Assembly (NCBI GenBank): GCA_030594645.1
Contig: JAUVEU010000001.1
Span: forward strand, 17,405 to 81,404
Length of the DNA stretch: 64,000 nucleotides
Reading direction: 5' to 3'
DNA from: Candidatus Aegiribacteria sp.
GTDB taxonomy: Bacteria; Fermentibacterota; Fermentibacteria; Fermentibacterales; JCC-6
Below the pieces are notes generated by a model that was given only the letters and a program-made list of their open reading frames with translations, did not search any database and was not told the origin of the DNA. Within the stretch, counting starts at the first letter, position 1, and every line of letters begins with the position of its first letter. A program made the translations under genes and the position numbers. This document shows, piece after piece, positions 8,019 to 16,933 of the stretch.

Positions 8019-8048
8019 AACTAGCGCAATTCTACGTCAGTGATTTAA

Positions 8049-8074
8049 GGGGAGGCATTCATGTCTCCCCTTTT
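8049..8074 (+). terminator. Rho-independent terminator of the RRM gene
   Basis: GGGGAG (8049-8054) pairs with CTCCCC (8065-8070). The stem extends by G-T, C-G and A-T pairs to a TTCA loop, and TTTT follows. Confidence 0.8.
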
Positions 8075-8154
8075 CAAATATTCAAATTAGTACAGAAATA
8101 TTGCTTCTCCAGGCAGGAGTAGATCTCCTCATGCGATAGTTCCACGAGTATAAA

Positions 8155-8604
8155 TCAATCTCGAATGGAAAGTATAGAATCCCGATTGACGCAGAGTATG
8201 CACTCAGGCAGAAAGAAAGTGAAAAACTGTATCGGTTGATTCAAGTAATCTTTGACGCGTCGGAAACCTTCAGGAAGACTGACATAAAGGTTTGCTTCCA
8301 AATTCTTTTGAAGCATTGTGGTAATACTAACTCTGTGTTTATCGCCCATTATTGTGAAATCACGACTGTTCTTCTCAATATTTGCTCTGGCAAGCATGAT
8401 ATGAGTGCTGTTCAAAAGTACTAAGCCGTCAACTGTATTAACAGGAATAAACGGATTTCCCTCATTCAGGAGTTCATCAATCTGCTGTACTCCCCTTCTA
8501 TTTGCGGAATACAGCCATAGATAAACTTCGCCCTTTATCTCTGTGCCATCGGTAAGGGTAAATAGAACTTCCTTTTTTTTCTTGTCGATTTTTTCGCTGC
8601 TCAT
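8155..8604 (-). CDS. Conserved hypothetical protein coupled to pilT
   Basis: 149 residues with a Lys-rich start (DKKKKEVLFTLTDGTEIKGEVYLW), then beta-strand-rich sequence. No signal peptide or membrane segment. Its start overlaps the pilT stop by four bases (ATGA), so the two are co-translated. The opening resembles small beta-barrel domains that bind nucleic acid or nucleotides, but I cannot assign a family. The genomic link suggests a cytoplasmic role with type IV pili or PilT-driven motility. Confidence 0.75.
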   Translation of the reverse strand: MSSEKIDKKKKEVLFTLTDGTEIKGEVYLWLYSANRRGVQQIDELLNEGNPFIPVNTVDGLVLLNSTHIMLARANIEKNSRDFTIMGDKHRVSITTMLQKNLEANLYVSLPEGFRRVKDYLNQPIQFFTFFLPECILCVNRDSILSIRD

Positions 8605-9671
8605 CGATACGATATCCCTTCTTCAGATAGTGGGAAAAGACTCTTGTCAACAGCGTATTTGTAGGCCTCCTCTATCGAGATTTTCCTGGCCTCCAAAAGA
8701 TTCATAAGGGACTGATCCATAAGCTGCATACCCTTAGCTTTTCCCGTTTGAATAACCGATGGAATCTGGAACGTCTTCCCTTCCCTGATCAGGTTGGACA
8801 CTGCTGCGGTAACAAATAATATCTCCAAAGCGGCACATCGTTTGCCGTCAATGGTTCTGAGAAGCTGCTGAGCTATTACCCCCAGTATAGATTCAGCCAG
8901 CATTGTTCGGATTTGCGCCTGTTGATTAGCTGGAAAAACGTTAATGATACGATCGACCGTTTTTGCAGCACTACTTGTATGAAGGGTGCCAAACACAAGA
9001 TGACCTGTCTCGGCGGCCGTTATTGCCAGTTCGATAGTTTCAAGATCACGCATTTCGCCCACAAGTATGATGTCAGGATCCTCTCGAAGCGAGGCTCTTA
9101 ATGCCGCCTTGAAGGATTCAGTGTGGTTACCTACTTCCCTCTGGTTAATCAAGCACCCCTGGCTGACATGAACAAATTCGATCGGATCCTCAATCGTGAT
9201 AATATGTACTTTACGGGTTTTATTAATATGATCTACCAGGGCGGCCAGAGTGGTTGATTTTCCGCTTCCAGTCGGTCCTGTCACCAGAACCAAACCCTTT
9301 GAATATTCAGTGAAATCCAAAACAACCGGGGGAAGCCCAAGTTCCTCTACCGTTAATATCTTGTTCGGAATCAGTCGGAAAGCACCACTGATACCGTAAC
9401 GGCCAAGGAAAATATTCGCTCGAAACCTGGCTTCCAGAGAGGGAACCTCATAGGCAAAATCGATATCATGAATCGCTTCGAATTCTTCTTTCTGTGAATC
9501 AGTCATTATCTCATAAAGCATCGTTTTGCTCTGGCCGGAAGTTACTTTCCTGTCCCCAATCGGAAACAAGTTACCGGATATTCTCAGAAGTGGAGAATTC
9601 TGCGGGGAGATGTGAAGATCAGACCCGCCTCTTGCTTGTAGAATACTGAACAGTTTATCAATGCCCGCCAT
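8601..9671 (-). CDS. pilT: Type IV pilus retraction ATPase PilT
   Basis: 356 residues, the usual PilT length. Walker A GPTGSGKSTT lies near residue 130. The Asp box IEDPIEFVH, Walker B IILVGEMRDLETIELAI and the His box GTLHTSSAAKTVDRII follow in order, with AVSNLIREGK close to the AIRNLIRE signature that separates PilT from PilB. PilT hexamers sit at the inner-membrane base of the pilus and retract it by ATP hydrolysis. AGGAGT precedes the ATG. No other pilus gene is in the window; only the small protein ending at 8155 is coupled to it. Confidence 0.95.
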   Translation of the reverse strand: MAGIDKLFSILQARGGSDLHISPQNSPLLRISGNLFPIGDRKVTSGQSKTMLYEIMTDSQKEEFEAIHDIDFAYEVPSLEARFRANIFLGRYGISGAFRLIPNKILTVEELGLPPVVLDFTEYSKGLVLVTGPTGSGKSTTLAALVDHINKTRKVHIITIEDPIEFVHVSQGCLINQREVGNHTESFKAALRASLREDPDIILVGEMRDLETIELAITAAETGHLVFGTLHTSSAAKTVDRIINVFPANQQAQIRTMLAESILGVIAQQLLRTIDGKRCAALEILFVTAAVSNLIREGKTFQIPSVIQTGKAKGMQLMDQSLMNLLEARKISIEEAYKYAVDKSLFPLSEEGISYR

Positions 9672-9923
9672 ACAATACTCCTGACATAAAGGATACCTGT
9701 TTCACCGGTAACATCGCTACCGAGAAGATTTAAATATCTCCTGCTTTTTCTTTCAGTGATATCTTCCAGCACTTCATTCCGCTTTATACTAAAATAGCGG
9801 AGATGACCGGACCGAGTCAAATTACTAACAATCTTCGTGCCATTAGAATACTGCATGAAACGCTGTTGGTAACACCATTCAGAGGTTCTGCCAGGGAGAT
9901 GATCCTGAGAATGTTAGATTGTT

Positions 9924-10604
9924 CTAGAAGAGGGTTTTAATACTGCCCCAGGTTTCAGGTTCCAGAGCATTCACCGGCTCTCCGTAGAAATCGAAGAACA
10001 TGTCCATGGAAGTTCCACCAAAATAGATATCTGATCTTATCCAAATACCGGAACCGTCATCGTACCAGCACCTGTCACCAAAGTAATTTTCCGAAAAGGT
10101 TATCCAACAAGTATCAATGACATCTGTATTAACTTCGAAGTAGTAGTGAACATCGTTGTAAAGCACAGGGAATATATCCTGGTCTATGAAACAGTGCGCC
10201 TCATAAATGTCATAACCCCAGTTACTGTCACCTGTAAATGTATTGCTACACGGTACATTCTCAGACCATACATCTATGTTTGTGTTTGGGTCGGAATCAT
10301 TTGTGTAATCCTCAGAGATGACAAGGTTCATGTTCGAGGCATGCTCACCTATATACAGCACCCATACATAGATATCAGTTACATAGTAATCTGCTCCAAC
10401 AGTGAGGTCATCACAGAACCAGCGGTCTGAGTTGAAAGAGACTACGTTATTAAGGCGCGGATAATTGTATGTCTGAGAGTATACCAACCCATATATTTCA
10501 GCAGAAGCGATTCCCTGAGCGTAACGGGGAGTTAGAATAAGCGGCTCATCAGCCAATATAGAAGCTATGGATAAGAAGAGAAATGCAGGAAGCAGTTTTT
10601 TCAT
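9924..10604 (-). CDS. Secreted paralogous-family protein with TWGSIK C-terminus
   Basis: 226 residues and complete. Signal peptide MKKLLPAFLFLSIASILA, then RWFCDDLTV, ASNMNLVISEDYTNDSDPN, CSNTFTGDSNWGYDIYEAHC, HYYFEVNTDV, SGIWIRSDIYF and MDMFFDFYGEPVNALE, ending in ETWGSIKTLF. It is the same family as the proteins starting at 433 and 6551, with clear divergence between copies, so the duplications are not recent. Own promoter at 10638-10666. Function unknown; probably exported. Confidence 0.87.
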   Translation of the reverse strand: MKKLLPAFLFLSIASILADEPLILTPRYAQGIASAEIYGLVYSQTYNYPRLNNVVSFNSDRWFCDDLTVGADYYVTDIYVWVLYIGEHASNMNLVISEDYTNDSDPNTNIDVWSENVPCSNTFTGDSNWGYDIYEAHCFIDQDIFPVLYNDVHYYFEVNTDVIDTCWITFSENYFGDRCWYDDGSGIWIRSDIYFGGTSMDMFFDFYGEPVNALEPETWGSIKTLF

Positions 10605-10637
10605 TATTCGACCTCCTTGATTCTATATTCCAAAATA

Positions 10638-10666
10638 AATTTAGTATTCCAATATTAGGATGTCAA
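10638..10666 (-). promoter_or_regulatory. Promoter of the secreted protein starting at 10604
   Basis: On the minus strand TTGACA (10661-10666) and TAAATT (10638-10643) are separated by 17 bases, matching the promoter position of the other paralogues. Confidence 0.6.
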
Positions 10667-10719
10667 TTACGATCACAGCACAGTATCCAGACAATCTTTC
10701 GTACCGGGGATTTAAAGGA

Positions 10720-12078
10720 TCAGGGTCGTTCTGCCGAAGGGGCGGGAACAAAATTCTCATAGAGGTATTCCGCCATCCACATGGCTACTTTCTCATTACC
10801 CAGCACATTCAGGTGGCACAGATCAGTGAAAACTTCCATTCCATCTTCACTGATAATTCCCTGGATTGGAAGCATCCCTGGATAGCTATCCTTCCTGTCA
10901 AGGATCGCTCTGTAAGTCAATTCCGCAAGCTCAAGAAGCCGGTCATCCTCAGTTTCCAGAAGCTCTGATTCATTTGAACTTACATAACTCTTTTCGAAGC
11001 AGAGCAGTGGCTGAAGAAAGAAATAGAACTGAAAATCGTATTCCCTGGATAATGCCTCAACTATCCTGTAGTTCTCCAGGTACTGTGCAGCGGTTTCATC
11101 GGCCAGGGAAGCCATATTAAACAGGGAATCATCAAAACATGGCGCTGCTACGACAAACCGTACAGTCGGTGCATTTGCTTCCGGTTCAGCATCGATCAGG
11201 TAATCCAGAAGTATGAAGATGTGGGTATTTCGCAGAAGTTGAATGAAACCATCAGAGGGTTCGGAGGATTTGTATTTGCGTACAGATAATCTTCTGTCAA
11301 TACTTCTGTTGCCTATAACCATTCCCGCCATGCCATTCTCGAATGAAGCAAGAATATCGTTTGCGCCATTGTAGAAAATCACCAGATCGGGGACATCCCC
11401 TGACCTCAGCCTGAGCATGAGTTCCGTAACTTCCTGCGTGGACACCCACGCGTTCTGTGCCAGATTGGTTACCGATGCATTGAATCCGGGGATAGCGTTG
11501 AATTCCTTTTGAAGACATGAAGGAATAGTGGATGAGTCAGGGACCATCCATCCCCACATAGCCGAACCGCCCAGAGCGAAAATCCTGGTTTCCGCAGTCC
11601 GGGGAATCCAGCAGGTACGTCGTGTGCCATCCTGGTTCACCTTCATCAGAGGCAGATCCACAGGCGCGGATCTCCACATTATGAACGGATGATATTCCTG
11701 GTCGGGAAATATCAACCCGCTCTCTGACATATCCCTGCTCTGTATCTGCTCCCTCAGATTCTCGCGAAGCATATTCTCTGTACCAATCAGTTTGATCAGA
11801 ATCAGAGCTGAAAACTCCAGAAAAGCAAGAAGAATGAGAGTATTGAGTATTATTGTTGCAGCTGATTTATACCCGTCAAGAAATTTCCTGCGGAAGACTC
11901 CCGCAAGAATAATCAGAACGCCTGAGAGAGCCATGAACACCTGACCGAAGCCTATCCCCTCACCACTGCTAAGACCGATGATATCACCGAGGAGCGCTGC
12001 CAGAAGCAGCAGAAATCCTGCAATTATGGCTATTTTCCCGTATTGTCCTGTTACTCTATTAAGGAAACAGCTTTGCAT
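10720..12078 (-). CDS. Membrane-anchored SGNH/GDSL-family hydrolase
   Basis: 452 residues. About residues 12-115 hold three or four membrane helices. The rest is an SGNH hydrolase domain: block I LGGSAMWGW supplies the nucleophile Ser, FYNGANDIL is the Gly/Asn-Asp block, and DLCHLNVLG near the C-terminus gives the catalytic Asp-x-x-His. Members act on ester bonds of acylated glycans, lipids or envelope polymers; the helices place this one at the membrane with the hydrolase domain probably outside. It may form a loose envelope cluster with the minus-strand genes upstream (12175-14898), from which a 96-base gap separates it. Confidence 0.8.
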   Translation of the reverse strand: MQSCFLNRVTGQYGKIAIIAGFLLLLAALLGDIIGLSSGEGIGFGQVFMALSGVLIILAGVFRRKFLDGYKSAATIILNTLILLAFLEFSALILIKLIGTENMLRENLREQIQSRDMSESGLIFPDQEYHPFIMWRSAPVDLPLMKVNQDGTRRTCWIPRTAETRIFALGGSAMWGWMVPDSSTIPSCLQKEFNAIPGFNASVTNLAQNAWVSTQEVTELMLRLRSGDVPDLVIFYNGANDILASFENGMAGMVIGNRSIDRRLSVRKYKSSEPSDGFIQLLRNTHIFILLDYLIDAEPEANAPTVRFVVAAPCFDDSLFNMASLADETAAQYLENYRIVEALSREYDFQFYFFLQPLLCFEKSYVSSNESELLETEDDRLLELAELTYRAILDRKDSYPGMLPIQGIISEDGMEVFTDLCHLNVLGNEKVAMWMAEYLYENFVPAPSAERP

Positions 12079-12174
12079 TCGATCCGTTCTTTCAACTTCT
12101 TCAGTGATACTGTTTTGATATGGGTGATTATAAAACCGAGGATAATCACGAGCAACGTACTTAGCCGTTCTTTT

Positions 12175-12600
12175 CTATGGTGTCACGGTAATTGTAAGGG
12201 TGTAGTCTCCCGTGCCATCCTCCATGGCGTATACACGAACATCATAACTTCCCGATCCGGCGATAGTATAATTCAAAGCATCTCCTGCCGAGTATTCCGA
12301 GTCCCACTCCGCGATTACGGCCCCTGTGGAAACCTCCACAAGCTTAAGAAGCGGTGTAAAACCTTCCGCGGTCACTTCAATGCACACCTGATCAAGAGTT
12401 TCGGCCTCAAATTCATATGTGTCATATGCAAAATAACTGTGATTTGGATCGCGGGCATCACCGGACTCGATCTCTCCAGCCTTCTCTATCACCCTGACGG
12501 CTTCTTCTCCATCATTCCCGCCGCCGCAACCTGCCAGCAGAACAGCTGCCAGAACCGCTGAAAGGAGAAGTTTACAACGAACTATTTCAGTGAACTTCAC
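12175..12600 (-). CDS. Lipoprotein with PPC-like beta domain
   Basis: 141 residues from a GTG at 12600, chosen because GGGAGG lies just before it; an in-frame ATG at 12624 has no such site. The N-terminus has a lipobox (VLLAGC) for lipid attachment, then a Gly/Asp linker. The C-terminal ~95 residues look like a bacterial pre-peptidase C-terminal (PPC) beta-sandwich: SYFAYDTYEFEAETLDQVCIEV-type strands ending in SGSYDVRVYAMEDGTGDYTLTI. PPC domains usually sit on secreted peptidases; here it is alone. Role unknown. Confidence 0.78.
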   Translation of the reverse strand: MKFTEIVRCKLLLSAVLAAVLLAGCGGGNDGEEAVRVIEKAGEIESGDARDPNHSYFAYDTYEFEAETLDQVCIEVTAEGFTPLLKLVEVSTGAVIAEWDSEYSAGDALNYTIAGSGSYDVRVYAMEDGTGDYTLTITVTP

Positions 12601-12739
12601 TATTCCCTCCCTTAACCCGGTCATATTAGCATCTTATGAACAATCCTGAGGAGAATTATCATCCTCGAAAAGAGTCCGCATCCTTCTATAGCCAGAGAAA
12701 AATGAGATGAGAATGGAAAGTACTTATTCTCTGTTCTGA

Positions 12740-14167
12740 TTACCGGTTTTCTTTAAGATTAATGAATTTTGAGAATCCAAAAGTAACATATCTCCATAGT
12801 TTCCTGCAAGAACGGATTCTCTTCAGCGTTCTCCATATAATGGAAGGCCTCATGTAAATACTGATCAAAGCCTTTTTTCTTGCCCTGGCTATTTCCTGCC
12901 TTGTAAGGTGATAAGTGTTCATGACAGGCAGGAAGTAATTACCCTTTTCAAGATCGTTTTCACAGAAAAGCCCTTCTCTCAATCCCAGTTCATAAAGGGG
13001 GGTTCCAGGAAACGGGTATGCGCTGTGAATCTCATAAAAATCAGCAGGGATTCGCTTCGCAAACTCAACGGTTTCCCTTATCGTATCCCGGGTTTCCCAT
13101 GGCAGCCCTATTACAAAATACAGCATTGAAAGAATTCCGTGATTCCTGCAGAGATTAACAGCCCGGCTTACATCATCCAGGTTTATATTCTTTTTCATCT
13201 TCACGAGCATTCCCTGTGAACCTGATTCGACACCAAAACTTACAATGTAGCATCCTGCCCTGGCCATCGCATCAGCTCTTTCCTCATCGAAAGTATCCAC
13301 CCTCGAGTTTGCTCCCCATCTGATGGCGTGACCTGATTCCGAAATACTTCTGCACAGTTCGATTACCCATTGTTTGTCAATCGTAAAAGTATCCGATCGG
13401 AAAAGAAAAGACCTGATTCCGTACTTGTTAACACACGAGTTTATCTCCGTCATGATACTGGAAACGGATCTTTTCCTGATCCTTTTCCCGCTGACCAGGA
13501 AAACAGGGCAGAATATGCATTGCCCTGAACAACCTCTTGATGTCAGTACGGGAGTCAGAGGCTCACCTGTTTCAGGATCCGGATAAAGCTCATTCCTTAT
13601 AAGATCCCGAGCTGGTTCAGGCAGAATATCCAGGTTTTCGAGAAGTTTCCTGTCCGGGTTTCGAATAACTTCTCCGCTGACGCTTCTATATGTCAATCCT
13701 GTTATCTGAGCCGGGTCAATGCCGCTGATCAGATCCCCTGTAATGAGCTCCGATTCACCTCTTACAGCATAATCAAGAGTACTGTATCTGTTTAAGACTT
13801 CGATGTCATGATCTGAAAGATGAGCACCCTTTGCAATGCATTTAATCCTGTTTCCCAATTCCTCGTGAGCTATTTCAGCTGCTTTCATATCATCCTGAAA
13901 AGTCGGTGTTGTTGTGCTTATCACAAGAAAATCAGGCCTGAAGCTTGTTAGAAGAGTCCTGAACTCATTCCACCCTCCTCCTTCAACAGGGTAGTCTTTT
14001 ATCAGGCAGGTGGAATTGGAATCTCTTCTGCACACGGCCGCTATGTATGCAAGATCCATCGGTGGCCGTACACCCTGAGCCATCATACTCTTGACAGGAG
14101 CCTGACATCTGTCTTCCCTAAGATATAGACCTGTAGGCGGGTTAATGAGTAAAATCTTCGAGTTCAC
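12740..14167 (-). CDS. B12-binding-domain radical SAM protein
   Basis: 475 residues. The N-terminal ~180 residues are a cobalamin-binding-type Rossmann domain (KILLINPPTG, MDLAYIAAVCR, FLVISTTTPTF). The radical SAM core follows with SRGCSGQCIFC, giving the CxxxCxxC cluster motif. The GVESGSQGMLVKMKKN segment and YFVIGLPWET are typical of this class (methyltransferases, ring-forming and lipid-modifying enzymes). It starts with a GTG that overlaps the stop of the glycosyltransferase gene (GTGA), so both are made together. A role in modifying a lipid or glycan of the envelope is plausible but unproven. Confidence 0.88.
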   Translation of the reverse strand: MNSKILLINPPTGLYLREDRCQAPVKSMMAQGVRPPMDLAYIAAVCRRDSNSTCLIKDYPVEGGGWNEFRTLLTSFRPDFLVISTTTPTFQDDMKAAEIAHEELGNRIKCIAKGAHLSDHDIEVLNRYSTLDYAVRGESELITGDLISGIDPAQITGLTYRSVSGEVIRNPDRKLLENLDILPEPARDLIRNELYPDPETGEPLTPVLTSRGCSGQCIFCPVFLVSGKRIRKRSVSSIMTEINSCVNKYGIRSFLFRSDTFTIDKQWVIELCRSISESGHAIRWGANSRVDTFDEERADAMARAGCYIVSFGVESGSQGMLVKMKKNINLDDVSRAVNLCRNHGILSMLYFVIGLPWETRDTIRETVEFAKRIPADFYEIHSAYPFPGTPLYELGLREGLFCENDLEKGNYFLPVMNTYHLTRQEIARARKKALISIYMRPSIIWRTLKRIRSCRKLWRYVTFGFSKFINLKENR

Positions 14168-14898
14168 AGTGTATTGAACCTTTTCCAGTTTCGCGCAAGT
14201 TCCATAAAGGCCTTTACTATTACACTTATTCTGGCTCCGCTCTGTGTTCCCTCAATTCTTGGATAATGAGGAATCGGAACTTCAAGAATACTGTATCCAG
14301 CTTTTTTGCACCGGCATAACAGTTCAGCAGAAATAATCGCTCCATCCGAAGTAAGTGGTAAAACCCTTTTCAGTGCATCTCCTGGAATCAGCTTGAAAGC
14401 ACAGTCAATATCCCTGACTTTCCGTAACCCGAGGGATATTCTTATAAGAATATTAAAAAGAGCTGCATTCAGCCTCCTGTAAAACGGATCCTTCCTGTTC
14501 ATTCTGTAACCTACGGCAACAACAGGCTGATCGGATGATGCAACAATATCCACAAGCAGATGCAAATCCTCCATTTTAAACTGTCTGTCTCCGTCTGAAA
14601 AGAAAATCCAGTCTTTTGTGCTGTTGACAAATCCGGTTTTCAGAGCGGCTCCGTATCCCAGGTTATGCTCATGAATAATAGCCCTTACCAGTCCAGGATA
14701 CTTTTTCTCCATGCTTCTTGCAAGTTTTGCAGTCGAATCGTCACTACCATCATCGATTGCAATGATTTCCAGATCATCCGCTATTTGTAATCCGGTTTTT
14801 ACCGCACTTTCAATCATATAGACTATGTTGTCCTCTTCATTATGAAAAGGAAAAAATATGGTCAGAGACTGAAGAGGACGTTTCGGCTCGTTTATCAT
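14164..14898 (-). CDS. Family 2 glycosyltransferase (dolichyl/polyprenyl-phosphate sugar synthase-like)
   Basis: 244 residues, GT-A fold. LTIFFPFHNEEDNI at the start, IIAIDDGSDDST for nucleotide-sugar binding, GYGAALKTGF, and FFSDGDRQF, where the DxD-type motif holds the metal. The pattern resembles DPM1/polyprenol-phosphate-mannose synthases without the C-terminal membrane helices, so it probably loads a sugar onto a polyprenyl phosphate at the inner face of the membrane. It is the first gene of a pair with the radical SAM gene (four-base overlap). The acceptor and sugar cannot be told. Confidence 0.88.
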   Translation of the reverse strand: MINEPKRPLQSLTIFFPFHNEEDNIVYMIESAVKTGLQIADDLEIIAIDDGSDDSTAKLARSMEKKYPGLVRAIIHEHNLGYGAALKTGFVNSTKDWIFFSDGDRQFKMEDLHLLVDIVASSDQPVVAVGYRMNRKDPFYRRLNAALFNILIRISLGLRKVRDIDCAFKLIPGDALKRVLPLTSDGAIISAELLCRCKKAGYSILEVPIPHYPRIEGTQSGARISVIVKAFMELARNWKRFNTL

Positions 14899-15315
14899 GA
14901 ATCAGCTTTCTGTCTTACAAAGAATATCAGCAGAAGTACTGTATGGTTCAGTTATAATTCCATCAGAGCTTCAACAGATTGCTTTCTGCATTTCTCAAGC
15001 ATCCTTGAGATAAGAGAATACATGTATACTGAATGCTCGTGGAATATGATCAGTCATGTTGATGGAGTCTAGCATAACGATTCATTGCAGGAATCCAGAT
15101 CGATTATTCTATCCCTTCATTGTGATGTAAGCAGGGAGTATCCTGCATTAAATCAGTAGTTTTGACATAGTCTGATTAATTATAGTATTATCAATGGAGT
15201 TGGAATTAAATCCTTAAAGAGTTGAAAAGAAACGAACAGGGGATACTGAAACCATACAGCAGTATTACAATGGAGAAAGCTGTTTTTCATATCAATCAAT
15301 GAGGAGGTTGTAATA
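14899..15315. other. Non-coding divergent region with a candidate promoter
   Basis: No gene is apparent. A plus-strand TTGACA (15162-15167) followed by TAGTAT (15183-15188) or GTATTA (15185-15190) is the likely promoter of the secreted protein at 15316, which has GAGGAGG just before its start. The left half must contain the promoter of the minus-strand glycosyltransferase pair, but I see no clear boxes there. Confidence 0.4.
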
Positions 15316-15909
15316 ATGTATATAAAGAAATTGTTGATTGTGGTTTTTCTTTCAACGACAATTTCTCCTGTGTTTTCCGATGCCGTTATTTTTCAAACTG
15401 ATTTCAACGAGCTGCCTGATAACTGGTTTGCTACTGATAATTGGGAATTCGGTCCAGATGGAGCTGTAACCGGTTTCTCCTACTGGCAGGGATACTGGTT
15501 TGCAGATATGCTAACCAGTAATGGAGATACTGAATTCACCTACTTCGTTCCGGACGGAACGGACTCTATTCTTGTTACAATACCATATTACCTCGGAGTA
15601 GAAGTGTTTGATGGAAGCGCTTATTTCAGTATCCTGATGCAAGCATCTGGTTCCGGATGGACTGAGATATGGAGTGAGTCAGTGATTTGGTATGAATGGT
15701 TATTCGAAACTGCAACAATCAATGTGTCTCCTGACTGGATTTCCGGAGGGGAATGGATCAGTATCCGTTTCAAGGGTTGGGGTGGAAGCGAAGAGTACTC
15801 CAATGTTCACTGGGAAATACAGGGTCTTACAATTACTGCAATAGGTGACAGCCTGGCTCTCGACAACAGCACATGGGCAGAGATAAAGTCTATTTCGGGA
15901 TGGGAATGA
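15316..15909 (+). CDS. Secreted beta-sandwich protein with TWAEIK C-terminus
   Basis: 197 residues. Signal peptide (MYIKKLLIVVFLSTTISPVFS), then a beta-rich domain with many aromatic residues (FATDNWEFGPDG, GYWFADML, EYSNVHWEIQGLTI), like a MAM/jelly-roll or carbohydrate-binding fold. It ends with LDNSTWAEIKSISGWE, a variant of the TWGSIK tag of the paralogous family although the rest is different. The neighbour downstream (16014) also carries the tag. AGGAGG precedes the ATG. Confidence 0.82.
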   Translation: MYIKKLLIVVFLSTTISPVFSDAVIFQTDFNELPDNWFATDNWEFGPDGAVTGFSYWQGYWFADMLTSNGDTEFTYFVPDGTDSILVTIPYYLGVEVFDGSAYFSILMQASGSGWTEIWSESVIWYEWLFETATINVSPDWISGGEWISIRFKGWGGSEEYSNVHWEIQGLTITAIGDSLALDNSTWAEIKSISGWE

Positions 15910-16013
15910 TACAGAAGAGTATATATTTGACTACAATCATATAATCTTTTATCTTTATGTGGGTTACTTGGTAGGAATTTGTGTGAAATTTCATTTACTT
16001 TTTGGAGGTTACT

Positions 16014-16685
16014 ATGAAGAATTTACTTCATCTGTTTGTTGCTGTTGCCACAATGATGTTGTTTGTTCCTGCTGTCAGTGCAGACTGGGACGATGATTTC
16101 GATTCCTATGTGCTTGGCAGCGGATTACACGGTCAGGGTAACTGGGAAGGCTGGAACAACGACCCAGCTTTTGATGCTTTTGTGTCTGATGTTCAATTTT
16201 CCTCCTCTCCCCATTCGGTTGCCATCAATCCAACCTCAGATATCGTCCAGCCGTTCTCGGAAACCTCTGGCGAGTGGGTCATGACATCCTGGCACTACAT
16301 CCCCACCGGATCAACGGGCGATCAGTACTGGATTCTCTGCAACTCTTACCCTACTGCATACAGCGAAGACTGGTCTCTACAGCTTAAGTTCGAATCAGCT
16401 AGTGGTAACATGATCATAATGGAAGGTTCAATGGCTGTTCCGATAGTATACGACCAGTGGATCGAAGTTAAGGCTGAAATCAATCTTGGCACTGACACTC
16501 AGAGCATCTACTACAACGGAGTATTTCTTGAATCGATTAACTGGAGCAGCGGTGGTGCAATAGCAATAGGCTGCCTCGATTTATTCTCGGATGGCGGGAG
16601 TACAATCTATTGGGATGACTGCTCGCTTGAGGTTGCTGGCGCGCTTGAGCAGACCACCTGGGGTCAGATCAAGACTTCCTTATAA
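16014..16685 (+). CDS. Secreted concanavalin A-like lectin/glucanase-fold protein with TWGQIK C-terminus
   Basis: 223 residues from ATG at 16014, preceded by GGAGG (16004-16008); an upstream in-frame start at 16002 overlaps that site. Signal peptide ending around VSADW, then DDFDSYVLGSGLHGQGNWEGW, a typical opening for LamG/ConA-like exported domains, and a strand pattern through YYNGVFLESI to IYWDDCSLEV. The end is LEQTTWGQIKTSL. Likely a surface or extracellular binding protein; ligand unknown. A strong terminator follows. Confidence 0.82.
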   Translation: MKNLLHLFVAVATMMLFVPAVSADWDDDFDSYVLGSGLHGQGNWEGWNNDPAFDAFVSDVQFSSSPHSVAINPTSDIVQPFSETSGEWVMTSWHYIPTGSTGDQYWILCNSYPTAYSEDWSLQLKFESASGNMIIMEGSMAVPIVYDQWIEVKAEINLGTDTQSIYYNGVFLESINWSSGGAIAIGCLDLFSDGGSTIYWDDCSLEVAGALEQTTWGQIKTSL

Positions 16686-16705
16686 TAGCTTAAACATTGT
16701 GCTTC

Positions 16706-16738
16706 AAGGGAGCCGGTTCTATGCTGGCTCCCTTTTTT
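16706..16738 (+). terminator. Rho-independent terminator after the lectin-like gene
   Basis: AAGGGAGCC (16706-16714) pairs with GGCTCCCTT (16726-16734); T residues run to 16738. Confidence 0.85.
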
Positions 16739-16866
16739 CAGAGGGAGTATTTCCACCGGTTATATTTGAAAATACTGATGAAATGCTTATCTGAAATATT
16801 CTGTTAAGTTGATGCAAATATCCTATATGTACTAAAATTCCAGATAATATTTCATATGTATTATTC

Positions 16867-16893
16867 TTGACAATTTATATATGATTCTATTAG
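16867..16893 (+). promoter_or_regulatory. Candidate promoter of the OmpA-family gene
   Basis: TTGACA at 16867-16872, with TATTAG at 16888-16893 as the best -10 box (15-base spacing). The region is AT-rich and lies 40 to 65 bases before the start codon. Confidence 0.4.
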
Positions 16894-16933
16894 TTTTGTT
16901 TATTAGCTTAACCTTTTAGAAAGGAAGGTTAGA

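Noticed and set aside
9584..9856. A minus-strand frame overlapping the start of pilT
   Set aside because: It covers the pilT start in another frame and has no independent motif. The region 9672-9923 holds only the pilT leader and no convincing gene.
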